Assembly (NCBI RefSeq): GCF_002078875.1
Contig: NC_034421.1
Location: 14,424,781 to 14,488,780, forward strand
DNA: 64,000 nucleotides
Source: Numida meleagris
Lineage: Eukaryota > Chordata > Aves > Galliformes > Numididae
Reading direction: 5' to 3'
Notes under the pieces: model-generated
Database searches by the model: none
The model's input: only the letters and a program-made list of their open reading frames with translations
Told to the model about the DNA's origin: nothing
Program-made: the position numbers and the translations under genes
In this document: positions 1-12,065 of the stretch, piece by piece
Layout: every line of letters begins with the position of its first letter
Position numbering within the stretch: the first letter of the stretch is position 1

Positions 1-1052
1 GAGTCTGACCCAAATCTCTTGAAGGAGGCACGTGGTGCAGGCGAGGGGATGTGAGAGCCTGCTCTGCTCTCGACGGGTGGATTGTGTGAGGGTTCCTGAG
101 ACAGGGTGAGCTCCAGGGACCTGCGGACAGGAGGGGATGGCAGCACACCGTCCTTCGGGCAGGTGGTGCAGCCCGAGGTGCCAGCCCGTGTTCTGTCCTG
201 CGTGGACGCTGTGCCCTATGCAGGGCTGCAGGCAGCCAGGTATGTCTGGGGGCGGCTGTTGCCCCAGACTTCCTAGCTGGAAACACAGGCGGAGGAAGTG
301 ATTCACTCAAAGCCACCCAGTGAGTTAGTGGCAGAGCCGGGAATAAAGCACAAGTCTTCTCCTGCTCAAACCACGAACTCAGCCAGCTCCTCCGGGGAGG
401 TCGGGTGCGTTCAAGGGGACCGTGAACTATTCTCTTGCCTGCTTCAGCAGTTTCCAAAGAATCAGGGCTGTGGAAATAACCCAGTCCCAGATTCACAGCA
501 GAAGCTCTGCTCCAAACTACACTTGTGAGATCAGTTGTTTAGAAAAACATCATGAGCCCAAGTAACAAGGCTGCAGCTCCTGCCAGGGCATAGCACGAAG
601 GTATTTGGGCAGAGGAAAGTGCAGTGAGCCGGGTGCGCAGACCCAGGCTCCAGGGTCTGTGCAGTCTCATGCAAATCTGAGCTGCCTGGGGGCTTCCATC
701 CCAGGCTCTAGCAGTGCATTAATGATTCACTGCCCTTCCTCTCACCGCTGCCCCACGTGCAGTCTGCTGTGTGGCCCTGATGGAGCTGGCTGCGATGCGG
801 GGCACAGGGCTGCTCCCTGCTGCCTGGCTGGGCTCAGCCTCACACCGCAACCGGGTGCTGTGCCCCAGGGCCTGCAGCACGGCCACAGCCAGGACGCTGC
901 TGCTCCCGCCCATGGGCAGACACTGCGGCTGTGCCACTCTGAGCTGTGTGCCTTGCTCTGCTGACCGGGAGCCAGCCACCCTGATCTGCTATGGGCTGAG
1001 GCCTAGCAGCCGGCACTGCTTGGCGAAATGCGCTGCAGGCATGGTGCTCCCT
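1..1052. other. Unique non-coding sequence left of the first gap
   Basis: GC-rich unique DNA. The open frames overlap on both strands and have low-complexity Ala/Gly/Pro/Cys compositions, as expected of GC-rich non-coding DNA. I see no splice-bounded exon, RNA gene or repeat family. Confidence 0.5.
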
Positions 1053-1256
1053 NNNNNNNNNNNNNNNNNNNNNNNNNNNNNNNNNNNNNNNNNNNNNNNN
1101 NNNNNNNNNNNNNNNNNNNNNNNNNNNNNNNNNNNNNNNNNNNNNNNNNNNNNNNNNNNNNNNNNNNNNNNNNNNNNNNNNNNNNNNNNNNNNNNNNNNN
1201 NNNNNNNNNNNNNNNNNNNNNNNNNNNNNNNNNNNNNNNNNNNNNNNNNNNNNNNN
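1053..1256. other. Assembly gap (204 N)
   Basis: Run of N. GC-rich sequence lies on both sides. The flanks give no clue to what is missing, and open frames spanning the gap are artefacts of the Ns. Confidence 0.99.
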
Positions 1257-4008
1257 CTCCTCCCCCAGCCAGCATGCAGCAGTTCTGCTGCCCTCTCTTC
1301 TTGCTCTGCTGCCTCACTTGGACCTGACTGTCGGAGCAGCTTATCTCTGTTTCCCATGTGAGGGCCTAGCCAAGCCGTGCATGTTTCTTGTTTGTTTGTT
1401 GTTTCAGCCCTCTCTCCACCAGCCGCGGTGGCAGACAGCGCCTGCAGCCGAACCCGCAGCGACCGCAGGGCCGGAGCTTGCGGCACCTCTCGGCATGGCC
1501 GTGCCAGCCAAGTGGCCACGGTGGCAAGCAGCAGCGGCCTCGCTGGAGGGGCTGTTTGTTTACCCTGAGCCGCAGGCGTGCTCGCGGGGCACAGGCCAAG
1601 CCGCAGTGTCTGGCGAGCGGCTGCAATGAGATGGAGCACGCACGATGTGGGAGCTGTGGTTTCTGCAGGCAGAGGAACTGGTGCACGGCTTTGGCAGCGG
1701 CCTGCAGTAGAAGCAGCCCCTGGGTTTGGGAAGGAGGGATGGGGACAGCCCCGACTCATGGCTGCCTTTTGGGTTCCAGCAGCTGCTCCCCCTCCTGCAC
1801 TGTGGTGGCAAGTGCCTGCCCTGGTGGGTCCTGCTGAGCACCCCCAGCCCAGCAAGCCCACATGGGTGCCCTGGCGCTCGGTGTCCCTGCTCAGCCATCC
1901 CTGTGCCCATGCTTGGTGCTTTGCTCAGCTGGAGGAGCCAATCCAGCATGGTGACAGCAATAACCCCTCTGTGGCCCCTTTAGAAATGAACCTGCGCACG
2001 TTCAGCCTTGTAGTCCCCCTTGGAGGAGAGGAGATGTCACCGTCTCCCTTTCCCTGGTAAAACCAAAGTGCAGCTCTGGTGCTGGGATGGAAGCCCACTG
2101 CTGGCCCTGCCACCCTTCCCAGGGTTCCCTGCTGGCATCCCATGCCCTGCAGCTGCCTGTCCCTCCTGCGCTGCTCCTACACCCAGAGAAAGCTGCTGGG
2201 GTGGCAATGGAGCCAGCGCCCTTGGGGAGGGAAAAGGCAGATGTCTACATCCTCTTCTGTACCTCATTAACAACAGGGTGTCCCGTCACCAGCTCACCAC
2301 ACAGCCCTGTTGTGGATCCCGCTCCCCCCGAGTCACCACGCTCCGTTCTCCCCTGGCTGCTAAAAGCACTGGAGGATTTGTTCGCCGTGCTGCCAGGCCG
2401 GCAGTGAGCTGGGAGGGCTCCAGCTGGCATGCCGCAGTCAGCCCAGGGCTCAGCACTCCTCTGACACAGGAACCCCAGCGGGAAAGTTATTCCCAGCCGG
2501 GCAAGCGGTCAGAAACTGGGGCCAGGCTCTGTTCGCTCACCCCGCGTGCTCTCAGTGTCAGCGTATTGTTGCCATCGTTGCTCAAGTCACGGTTGCCCCA
2601 CAGGAGCTGGCGACAACGGCTCCAGTTGTGCTTGCTTTGGGGTGAGGTGAGGGGCCCCCACCCGTGGGCACAGCTGCCAGCCCCCCCGGCCATGCCCCAG
2701 AGATGTGGTTGGGTGGCACATCCCCGGGCACTGCTTGCTGCAGTGCCAGCACCTCCTGCCTGCAGTGTGGCTGTGGCAGGATGGGATGCAGCAGCTCACA
2801 GGGTGTGTGCTGTGGGGCCAGCACCATTCCCAAACATCTCTTTATGCTGATTTCATGCCCTGGAGCTGCCCAAGATCTGCCCTTTTCTACATGGAGAATA
2901 GCACGCGAGGGGTTCCTCCTCCACCCGCAGGCCCTGGCCCTCTGCCACCGCATTCGGAGGCCGTGGCAAAGTCGTGCCACACTTTAATTACACCAATTAA
3001 TTCCTGAATACCAGCCTTGCTGTGGCATGGGGGAGGTCAGGGAGCCAGCAGCTGGGAGCATAAGTGGACCGTTGTATTGTCCTCCCGTCTCATCGCCTGC
3101 CAGGCCCCGCTGGCTGCCCCTGCCCTCAGAAGGGCTCCAGCAACCCTCTGGCTGCAGCTCCCCTCCACATGGGTGCCCTGCACCGTTCTGAGGGCTCCTT
3201 GTGCTGGGAGAAGGGAGAAAAGCCCTGAGACCCATGGTTGGATTGGGGAGGGCTGGGGCAGCAGGACCGTGCTGTGTTCTCCTCCCCGCTCCCTCTCTCC
3301 CCAGGGCTGTGCTTCTTCCTGGGGCTGCTCTCAGCAACGTCCCCGTGGGCCCACCCTCCATCATGCCCAGGAGCTTTGCCCAGAATCTCTCTAGGAAATC
3401 CCGCTCTGCCTCCACTGCTCCCCAAGTAGGGTTTGCTGTCGGGAGCCGCAGTGGTGCAGGACCGACCTCCGCCCGCTCCAGGGGCAGCACCCACTCACTC
3501 TGGGTGAGCCAGGCTGGGTAAGGTCACCCCTTGCTGTGGCCAACCCTCTGCTTCTGCGAGGACGCTTTATCTGCCGGGCCTTGAGGATTGCCAGCAGCCA
3601 GCCTGGGCTGTGCGGTGCCGGGAGCGCTGCGGGCAGAGGCAGGGCAGCAGAGCTGCCTGCTGGGCTCCGTGCTGTAGCACTGCCAATGCCGTGGCTGCTG
3701 GTGGCCGTGCTCCCAGCGGAGAGCATTCTGACGAGGCAGCTTAATTCAGCCCATTGTAATGCTATCTGCCGGAGCGTTTTTGAGGAGGGGTTTTGCTCAT
3801 TACATGGGGGCATCTGCAGGCGTTTCCCAGCCCCGCTGCTTCCAGTGCTGTGAGGCACTGGGGGCTGAGGGCTGTGCTGATATCCCACTCTTCCTACCCC
3901 CCAGCACAGCCCTGCAAGCTGCTCTGCCCATGTGCTGTAGCCCTGCTCGCAAATGGTGCTGACAAATGATTAACATGTGTGTGAAAGTCAAACATGCTCT
4001 GCATGGAC
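1257..4008. other. Non-coding, nothing recognised
   Basis: GC-rich unique sequence. A T-rich stretch ending TTGTTTCAG near 1382-1408 resembles a splice acceptor on the + strand, but the frame after it (to about 1629) has no recognisable domain and no convincing donor. I treat it as chance. Confidence 0.45.
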
Positions 4009-4127
4009 CAGAAAGGAGAATGAGAAGAGGGAGAAGAGGAAGAAGTGGAAGATGTGGAAGAAGAAGAGGAAGAGAAGGAAAAGGAAAGAGAAAAGGAAAA
4101 GGGTAAGGAAAAGGGAAAATGAAAGAG
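4009..4127 (+). repeat. Homopurine (GAA/GGAAAA-rich) tract
   Basis: About 115 bp almost entirely A and G on the + strand, built from GAAGAG, GGAAGAAG and GGAAAAGG blocks with only a few T interruptions. The apparent Lys/Arg/Glu-rich peptide is a consequence of the composition. Such tracts can form triplex (H-) DNA and are polymorphic. Confidence 0.85.
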
Positions 4128-5714
4128 TTCTTGCTCCGAGTGGTGCTTGGGCTGGCCAGCTGCAAGCCTGGGGCCTGTGTGTAAATGAGGAGGTGTGATC
4201 CTACACACGGGCTGTGGGATCCTGTGTGTGTGTGGGCATGTAGGTGGCTGAGGCCTGGGGAGCCCCAGGGGGTGACAAGAAGAGGGGACATCCTGCTGCC
4301 CAAACCCACTGCCTGCTCTGGCACAGCCCCGTGCGTGGATCAGCCCTTTCCCTGAAGCACTGGACAGCCCCAGTGTCCTGCTGTGCAGGCAGGGCTCACA
4401 CCGGCTCTGATTCCCGAAAACATTCAGCCCCCGTGGTTTCCTCCCCGCTCATCTCGCAGAGCGGACGCTGTGTCAGCGCATGCAGGCGCCGGATCGCTCA
4501 CAGCTACAACGTTCCATTTGCTGCAGAGGCTTAGAAAACAAACAGCTTTTCCAAAACAAATGGGATTTGTCGGCCCAAGTGATGGAGACAGAGCTGCCAA
4601 GAGGTTGCTGGGAGTTAAAGGCCACGCAAACATTGGTTTAATCCCTCTGTCCTCCCGCCGTCAGCGGGGATGCTCCAGTAACATCCCTGCAAGCTCGTGC
4701 CCTGAGCTGCTGCAGGTTAACGGGGGCTGCTGGGCTTGCTCCTTGGTGGATCTCCTCATCCCTATTTGTGCCTTTGGAGGGGAGCAGCCTGCACAGGCCC
4801 AGTGGCGAGGCCAGGGCCCCTTTTCCTCTTCCTTCCTTGCCCCCCTGCTCAGCTGTTGGAGCACGGGGTGCTCAGCACTCCCAGGCTGCCCTCGTCCCCG
4901 TGACGTGTCCATTCATGCAGGGATGGAGCTGGGAGCATCTGGGCTGAGAGGAGAGCACTGGTCACCCACAAAGGCCTGGCCCCAGGCTGTGCCACTGATT
5001 GCAGTCCTGTGTTCGGGGTCCTGGGAAGGCCATCGTGGGGGGGGTCAGATAAGGGACTAAGGGCCTGGAGAGGGGTGGGAGTCACTCTCCTTGGAGATAC
5101 TTGGGTCTTGGCTGGGACATACAGGGAGCATCCTGCTCAGAGCCAGCCTGGAACAGCGGGGCTGGAGCAGGGGCATTCAGTGGGGTCCACAGCCTTCCCA
5201 TCTGGGTACGGGTACTCCTGGAGGGGGCTGCAGATCAGACCCCCACACTTGCAGCCCAAACAGGGTTAGGAGAAGGTGGGCAGAGGGATTGCTGCCAGCC
5301 ATTCCTGCCCTGCTGCAGCCCTGCATCCCAGTGCCACATCCTCGTGCCTGGATTCACACGTGGCTCTCACGGCCTGGACATCACCCTCCTGCTGCTCCTC
5401 CTCATTCCCCTCCAGCATTTTGCTCCATGAAGCCATGCAGTGTGGCTGCCCCGCACGCATGGTGCATTGTGTTGTTTGGTTCAGTCTCAACTTGAATCTT
5501 GATTATCAGAACCACAAAAAAGGCAAATGTCCTCTGCAGAGCCTGGTACGAGGCTCAGCGGTGTCTGGAGAGGGTGGGATCTGCTTAAAAATGTTTATGG
5601 AAGAGGAATAAAAAAATCAAAAGGTGGAGGAAAGAAAGAAGAAGACAGCTCAGCAGATAGACAGCAACCCCAGGAGACCCCCCCCCTCGGCAGCAGGAAG
5701 CGGAGAACATAAGG
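4128..5714. other. Non-coding, nothing recognised
   Basis: GC-rich unique sequence grading into a purine-rich stretch around 5590-5660. No exon, RNA or repeat family is supported. Confidence 0.45.
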
Positions 5715-5990
5715 AGCCGTTTATTTTAAGTAAACTATAAATATTGGACTACAACAAACGCATGTAAGAAAAGAAAAGTTGGTCCGAATCCAAAGATTTC
5801 CAAGAGGTCACGAGCAAACATGTGTGATTGAGTCTGGCAATTCCGCGTGTGCGTGCGCGCTGGTGCACGTGCTCATCAAGGGCTGCAGCGCTAGAGACAA
5901 CATAATCCCCCCAAATTAAAACCAGAGCAAATTAAAAATCGAGACAAGGATGTGGCGGAGTCTCGAGGCCGCTGATAAGATCAGTGTGCG
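5715..5990. promoter_or_regulatory. AT-rich island, candidate conserved non-coding element
   Basis: Drop in GC inside GC-rich DNA. Visible motifs are GTTTATTTTAAGTAAAC at 5719-5735 (an inverted forkhead-like pair), ATAAATATT, CCAAATTAAAACC, GCAAATTAAAAATC and a CTGATAAGATC GATA-type site. No coding frame or transposon tail is present. Regulatory function is inferred from composition and motif density only. Confidence 0.35.
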
Positions 5991-8900
5991 GATGGAGGGA
6001 GCGCCCCAAGCAGCCCCGGCCCCGAGCATGGCTGTGCCATGCTGCCCGTCCCTTTGCATGGTGTGCTGGGCTCTGGCTCTGCTGTAGGCTTGGTGAAGCA
6101 GCTTGTGAGGCCGGGGCTCAGACACACCTCGCCCTGGGTCTCTGTGGGGCAGCTGGGTGCAGGGGCAGCCCCCACTGAAGTCACCCATGCAGCCCTGACC
6201 AGCAGGTTGGGGAGCAGCGCCTGGGGCGCAGAGCTTCATGCTTAGCATCAGCCCCACAGCTCGACTGCACCGTGTCGGCACTGGTGACGCTGCGGTCACA
6301 CTTGGGTGGCTTTCAGCTGATGTGACCAACTCTGCGGCGCCTGTGTACGCGCGGGCCTTGGCAGCCTGCTCACTGAGCCCTGCTTTGACCTCAAGCAGAG
6401 AGCAAATCTGATGGGCACGAGGCGCTGGCCGTCGTCGCGCTCCCAGGCTTGATGACGGTGAACATATTGCTCCGTGAGCGGCGCCTGCTTTGTGTGACTG
6501 CCCTTATCGCAGCGAGCTGACATGTTTTGCCCTTTATTTTCGCCCGTGTGAAGTATCACTCCGTCCCTGCGGGCCAGCCTGGCTCTCACACGTCGCCTTC
6601 CTGGCAGTGGGACGCACCGGCGTTTCTGCTGCACCGTGCTGCAAACCTCAAAGGAGAGCACGAGAGGGGGACCGAGACCCCTGCAGCACCCCTGGAGATG
6701 GGGCTGGGTCCTGCGGTGTGGCCACGGCCCCGGCTCATTGCTGTTGGATGGCCACCGGCTCCCAGATTGGGTGGCCAAAACTGGGCCACCACTCCACTTC
6801 TAATAGAAGCCACTGGAGAGAGCTCCCTGTGGCTTCACTCGTGGCTGCCAGTGCTGCCTGTTTGATCCTTCAGGAGAAGCAAAGTGTGCCCAGTGCCAGC
6901 TGTGCCTGCAGTATTACAAGTAATCCAAGTAACAGATTTCTGTGTCACCACTTGTTTGCTCTGTGTGCCACCAGCATTGTCTTACATCTCTGTGGTCACT
7001 GTGTCCCTTCCAGCTTGTCACCATCAGTCTACAGATTAACCTTAATTGATACTGCCCATCATCACTAATCACTATCTTCATTGTCAGCTTCAACACCACC
7101 CAACGCCTACAATTTCCACTTATTAGGAGTGTGGAGGAGCCGCTGACGCGTGGTGCGTCTGATCCAAGATCAGATATCCCATCTGAAAGGGACTTCCTCG
7201 CTTGAACACGCTCTGAGAGCGCAGCTCTGTGAGTGGGTTCTCCCAGTGCTGCCGGGATGCTGAGCAGCTCTGTGCCCTCGGCTTAGGAACCTGCTCACAC
7301 TTCGCCTGCGGCCGCCCCATCCCATCAGCAGCAGGATGCAGCTGCGGTGATGCACCTCTGGTTTGGAGGAAAGAGGAGATGCAGTGTTGGGGTGCCCCAG
7401 AGCCGGGGTATCCCTACACACCACGACGCTCCCCCCATGCCTGCAGCAGGATGTGCAGCTCTCGTCCGATGTGCGCCGGTCCCAGCAAGGGGGGAGCAGC
7501 TGCCGCGTGTTTAGGAGCGACCCAGAAAATATGGGGGTGGGCTACGGGGAAGGTCAAACAAACCATTTATTTTCAGTCAGAACAGTCAGATGTGAGCGTC
7601 TCTGTTTAGGAATCACATCCAGATGCTGAAGTTAAACATCTGGGCTTCACCTCTGTGTTTTGTCTACGCCCCGCGAGTGTGGCACAGCCTTTGGAGCCAT
7701 CTGCCGAGGCGTTATCACCTCGTTCATCAGCTGCCCCTCACCTCCGGCCGGGGCTCCCAAATCCCCTCCATTTCCGCAGCTGTCACTGCTGCAATGAGCC
7801 CACAGGCCTCACGTTCACCGGTGTGTCGGCCCTTCCCCTGGGGAGCTGGGGGAATAGCGATGTGGGAACCCTTTTGGTCCAACTTTGAGGCAGTCCTTTC
7901 ATGCCCCGAAGAAGAAGAGGGCTGCCCCTGCCAGGAGGACCTGGGGGATGGATAGAGCATTTGCACAGCCCGTGGTGAGCAGGACTTGCTGCGTGCTGCC
8001 AGCCCTGTGCCCGTGGGTGCCAGCCCTTCCGTGGGGTCTGTGTGCAGCTCTCATCCTATTGAGCAACTTGGCTGGCACCAACAAATCACCTTGTGAGAGG
8101 AGGCCTTCAAACCCTGCATGCAGCCAGGGCCAGAGCAGAGCTGTGAGCGGCGGCGGTGATGGACAGGATTGGTGTGGAGATGGGCAGGATCTTCATAGTG
8201 ATATTTGACAACTCCATGTATTCCTGCTGTGGTGACAGTCAGTCCTGCCTTCCATGCAGAAGCCCAGGATGTCACATATTACAGTCTTGTTCCAAGGATG
8301 CTCACCACCTCTGGAACTGGCTATGGGCTGGATAGGGAAACCTGCCTTCTGGAGGTTGGCCACCACTGCGCATCAGAAGAGCTGGGGCTTCAAAGCAGAG
8401 ATGGACAATCAAAGCATGAACATCTTCCAGGGTACCATGAGATCCTGAAAGCTCAGATTTCCATTTGAATATCCCAAGCGATTCTCCTTGTTCAGAAGGG
8501 GCTGCATGGCTAGAAGCCTGTTGTTTAGCTGGCATCCCTCGTCCTCTGAGCTTCCTGGTGCTGAAGGACCCTGTGCCATCTGTGCATGCACGGGAACCTC
8601 ACGCTTAGTGCTCCCCACCCAGAGACGTGGAAGAGGCTCACCAGGAGATGTCCCTTCTGTTTTGTGTAGGGGAAAACAAAATTCTGAGGCATATCCCCTT
8701 GCCTGAGGTCGGGATCAGAGCTCTGGTCCCCAACCTGCTACAACCTGTCCACCAGGGTGAAGGGGTTCTGTGCTGCTCCCTGAGGGAGGAGATGAGCCAC
8801 TGCCAGGAGCAGAGATCACTAACCTGGATGTGAAGTGCAGCTTCATGCTCAGTGCTTCTTTAGCTCAAAGCAACAGGCACATAAAGATCAAAGAGCTTTC

Positions 8901-10561
8901 CCTTGTTTTCCTTCATTCTTCTGCTGGGAAACTGTGTCCTGGCACAGAAGGCCTTGGAGCACCTTCTCTGTGAATGTCAGATCCAAGGTCATAAAAGAAA
9001 AAATTGGTTCCTTTCAGGCTTTCCAAGGGGAAGGGAGCCTGAACTGGAGCTGAAGCAGCAGAGCTTGAGTGTGTTGGCAGCACCTCTGCTCGCAGCTCCT
9101 CCACTGGAGGTGGGGCAGCCACTGGCCCCGTGGATCGAGGGCTCTGTCCCGACAACACGCTTCTGGCCTCCTGCTCAGGCAGGCCACGCTGAGACATTTG
9201 GAGCCGATTAATTAGTCAAAGGCAAAGGGCTCTCGAAATAAGGAACAGCTGGCCACCTGGAATGGAGACCAGCAGCAGGTTTATTGCAAGGCCAGAGGCA
9301 GCATGCTGGAGCTGTGGAGGGCTCGGGGATTCCTTGCAGTTAATTGCCATCTGACAAACCCTTCTCGCCCCTCCTCGGCCCCCCCTGGGGCTGCCCCATG
9401 GTGGTCTGCAACACCTCCGTGCAGCTCCTGTTTGAGCTGGCCAGAAGGAATCGCGCAGTGTGCTGTGTTCACTTCAAAGAGGGATCAGTGAACTGTGCTG
9501 TGCTGGTGGCTGCTGAGCGCCGGGATTTGGGCGTGCTGGACAGCTGACTGCTGCAGGGCAGGCCTCGCTTCAGCTCTTGTGATTTCCCCTAGGATCCATG
9601 GTCAGGCGGTGCTGGACACAGCCCCACCACGCAGCCCTCTGGTTGGGCATCCCGGCACAGCAGTGCATCACGGGGCCTTGTCCCACCAGCCATGTGCTCT
9701 GTGGTGTGCGGATGGCGAGATGGGCCGTGGGGGGGTTGATGCCAAGCTGACCTCAGAGCTCCTGGTTTGGCTCTGTGAGGCACAACCGTTGGAGGAAAAC
9801 CAACGGACTTTGTTGTGGGGAAAACATGACTTTTGCAGAAGCTGAGATTTCCGCCAGAAAGCTGCTGAGCAGCAGTGCTGCGGGCAGACGAAGCTGGGTT
9901 GGCTGTGGGGCTCCCCGAAAACAGGGAGAGGCTCTGCCCAGCCCTGGGGCTCTGCTCCAACCCCGAGCTCGCTGGCTGTGAAGCAGAGAGCCCAACAGCC
10001 CACTCGCCTCTGGGCAGCAGCTCCGCTCCCGCGTGGTGGATCCGCATCTGTCACCGTCACACCGAGTTTCTCTCTGGCCCAGTGTTCCCATGCAGAGATG
10101 ATGCTTCCAAGAGGGTGTGTTCGGTGAACCCAGGGTATTCCCAAGGAAAGAGGAGGAGGGCAGCTCCCAGCCTTCCCCTCACAGCTGGGCTGTCACCAGG
10201 TGCTCCATCCCTGTGCAGGGAGCGTGAGCTCTGCACCGGGGCCAGCTCTGGCTTTTCTTCACTGGGAGAAACAACGGAGCAAAATATCTTGTCTCTTTGA
10301 TTCCCCTCTGGGCTAGTGTTTCCGCAGCCTCCTGCACCCTCTCAGTGTTGTTATTAGGGCCAATTTGTGCAGCAGATTAGCTCGTCGCCGAGGTTGGAAA
10401 GATGTTCCCATTTTTCTGTGAAAACACATTAATTAATACCGCTGGAGATGCTGTGATTTCGTCCGTCTGTGGAGGACTGAGGTCTGGCAGCAGCTAACGC
10501 GGACCAGCTGGGTGTCTGCTCAGGCAGTGGTGAATGGGCTGGAGATGGGCTGCAGCAGCTT
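5991..10561. other. Non-coding, nothing recognised
   Basis: Mostly unique GC-rich DNA. There is a somewhat AT-richer part at about 6890-7115 and a less GC-rich part at about 8200-9060 that might be very old repeat. No exon boundaries with a coherent domain were found. Confidence 0.45.
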
Positions 10562-10624
10562 GGGTTAGGGTTAGGGCTAGGGCTAGGGCTAGGGTTAGGG
10601 TTAGGGTTAGGGTTAGGGCTGGGG
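10562..10624 (+). repeat. Interstitial telomeric repeat (TTAGGG)n
   Basis: Nine consecutive hexamers starting at GGGTTA: two TTAGGG-type, three CTAGGG-type, then four TTAGGG-type, followed by a degenerate GGGCTGGGGCTGG end. It is a short interstitial telomeric sequence, not a chromosome end, because unique DNA continues on both sides. The G-rich strand can form a quadruplex. Confidence 0.93.
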
Positions 10625-10974
10625 CTGGTGGGAATGATGCACCAGGATATGGGAGAGGATGGGCTCCCATTTTGGGGAACACGGATTTGGGCACATATTT
10701 GGCTGCACACGCATGAGCCTTTGAGGTGGAATGAAGGGTGTTGGGCTCAGTTCCTGGTGGAATGGATGCCCCAGAGGCAGATGGGGGCTGTGTGTGATGT
10801 CCCTGCAGCACTGGGATGGGGCTGGGCAGTGCAGCCAGGTGTGGCCGCACCGCAGTGCTTCCCAAACGCCGACCGCCTTTGCAGGAGCCGCAGACTGCAG
10901 AGGGAAATTTTCCAGCCGCCGTGGAAAACCCAAAATCATGAGTCAGAGGGCTCAGAAACCAGGAGGTGAGGAAA

Positions 10975-11160
10975 CAGACGGGTGTTTATTAAAAATTTTT
11001 GCAATCTTTCAATTTTTAAGCCCATCTCGTAGTTTTTCTGGCTTTCCGAGGGAGTTCTGTCGGAAAGGCGTGGGCACGTCTTGTCTGGGTGTGTCCCTGG
11101 GGACTCTTTAATGGCTTGGCAAGTTTTAGTCCAACTTTGACACCAGATCCTACAGGTTAT
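10975..11160. promoter_or_regulatory. AT-rich patch with a short palindrome
   Basis: A/T-rich stretch (TTTATTAAAAATTTTTGCAA and following) leading into an 8-bp inverted repeat, CTTTCCGA at 11042-11049 and TCGGAAAG at 11060-11067. No coding potential. It is a candidate non-coding element only. Confidence 0.3.
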
Positions 11161-11689
11161 GCGGCAGAATGCTGCTGCCTGGCTGGCCGAGACCCTGGAC
11201 CAGAGCAGCTCCTCCTCTGCACCAAGGGATGTGGTGGGAGACAGCTTCAGGCCGGCTCCTTTTTGGGCACTAGTGAATTCCTGGAGATGCGTCCACTGCT
11301 GGGGCTGGTGGCATTTTCTAGGGGACTCGGATCTCCTGGTTTCTGAGCACGTGGGCCGGTGCTGTGCTGCTCTCAGCAAGCAGCACGCGTCCTGCCGAGC
11401 CCAGGGCTTTGCTCCCCTGCCTGGAGCACTACTGTGAGCCATGCAGATCGAGCGTTGTGTGAATGCAAGTGTTCAGCGCAGGGGGAAATGCGTCGGAGCT
11501 CTTCCAGGCTGTCGGTGCTGCAGGGTGAGGAGTTCCCCGCTGCCTTCCTGGCTGCTCCGGGGCAGCCGCTGTGCAGAGCCGGCCCGCGCGGCGCAGCGAT
11601 GGCAGGGCTGGTGGCGAGGAGGGGGTCTTTTCTCTCAGCAGACTGCCACTTCTAAGCCCATCTTCATAGCGCGGGCTGACTTTGAAGGA

Positions 11690-12065
11690 GAGCTCCCAAG
11701 TATGTGTTTCATTAAGATTTAATAAAGCAGCTGCCTGCTCCTGAAGCACAAAATGATTATTAGACCCTTTATTGAGGATTAATAGCTATGTAATCAGCAC
11801 GTATCTGGTTCCTACAGGCATCTATTACATAGCTTCTAAACCTCAGTGAATATGTTTCTAATTGGCCTTTAAGAACATGCTGTTGCTTTATTAAACCCTA
11901 ATTAAATGCATATTGGGTGAAGTCCATTCAGAAGTGGTTACGGTGAACTACTTGTCATTACCTAATATGTGCAACCTAATGTGCGTTCAGCTTATTTGCT
12001 CTGTTAATTATTGTGTTTTATGGCCTTTGTTTGGGCTTTGTGTCCGTAATTCGGTTCATGTATGT
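11690..12065. promoter_or_regulatory. Strong AT-rich island, candidate conserved non-coding element
   Basis: About 375 bp of markedly AT-rich unique DNA between GC-rich flanks, packed with homeodomain core sites: GATTATTAG, GATTAATAG, GTAATCAG, CTAATTGG, CCTAATTAAATGCATATT and TTAATTATTG. It contains a perfect 11-bp inverted repeat, AGCTATGTAAT at 11784-11794 and ATTACATAGCT at 11824-11834. It has no transposon signature and no good open frame. This profile is typical of developmental enhancers, but conservation could not be tested here. Confidence 0.5.

Noticed and set aside
1382..1629. Exon after a TTGTTTGTTGTTTCAG acceptor-like signal
   Set aside because: Frame is low-complexity Ala/Pro/Arg, no donor or partner exon.
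989..1861. Long minus-strand open frame spanning the first gap
   Set aside because: It is open only because Ns are read through, and both sides are low-complexity GC-rich frames with no domain.
3977..4198. Lys/Arg/Glu-rich small protein
   Set aside because: Pure translation of the homopurine tract.
10494..10865. Protein with Leu/Thr or Pro/Asn repeats around 10.6 kb
   Set aside because: Translation of the interstitial telomeric repeat.
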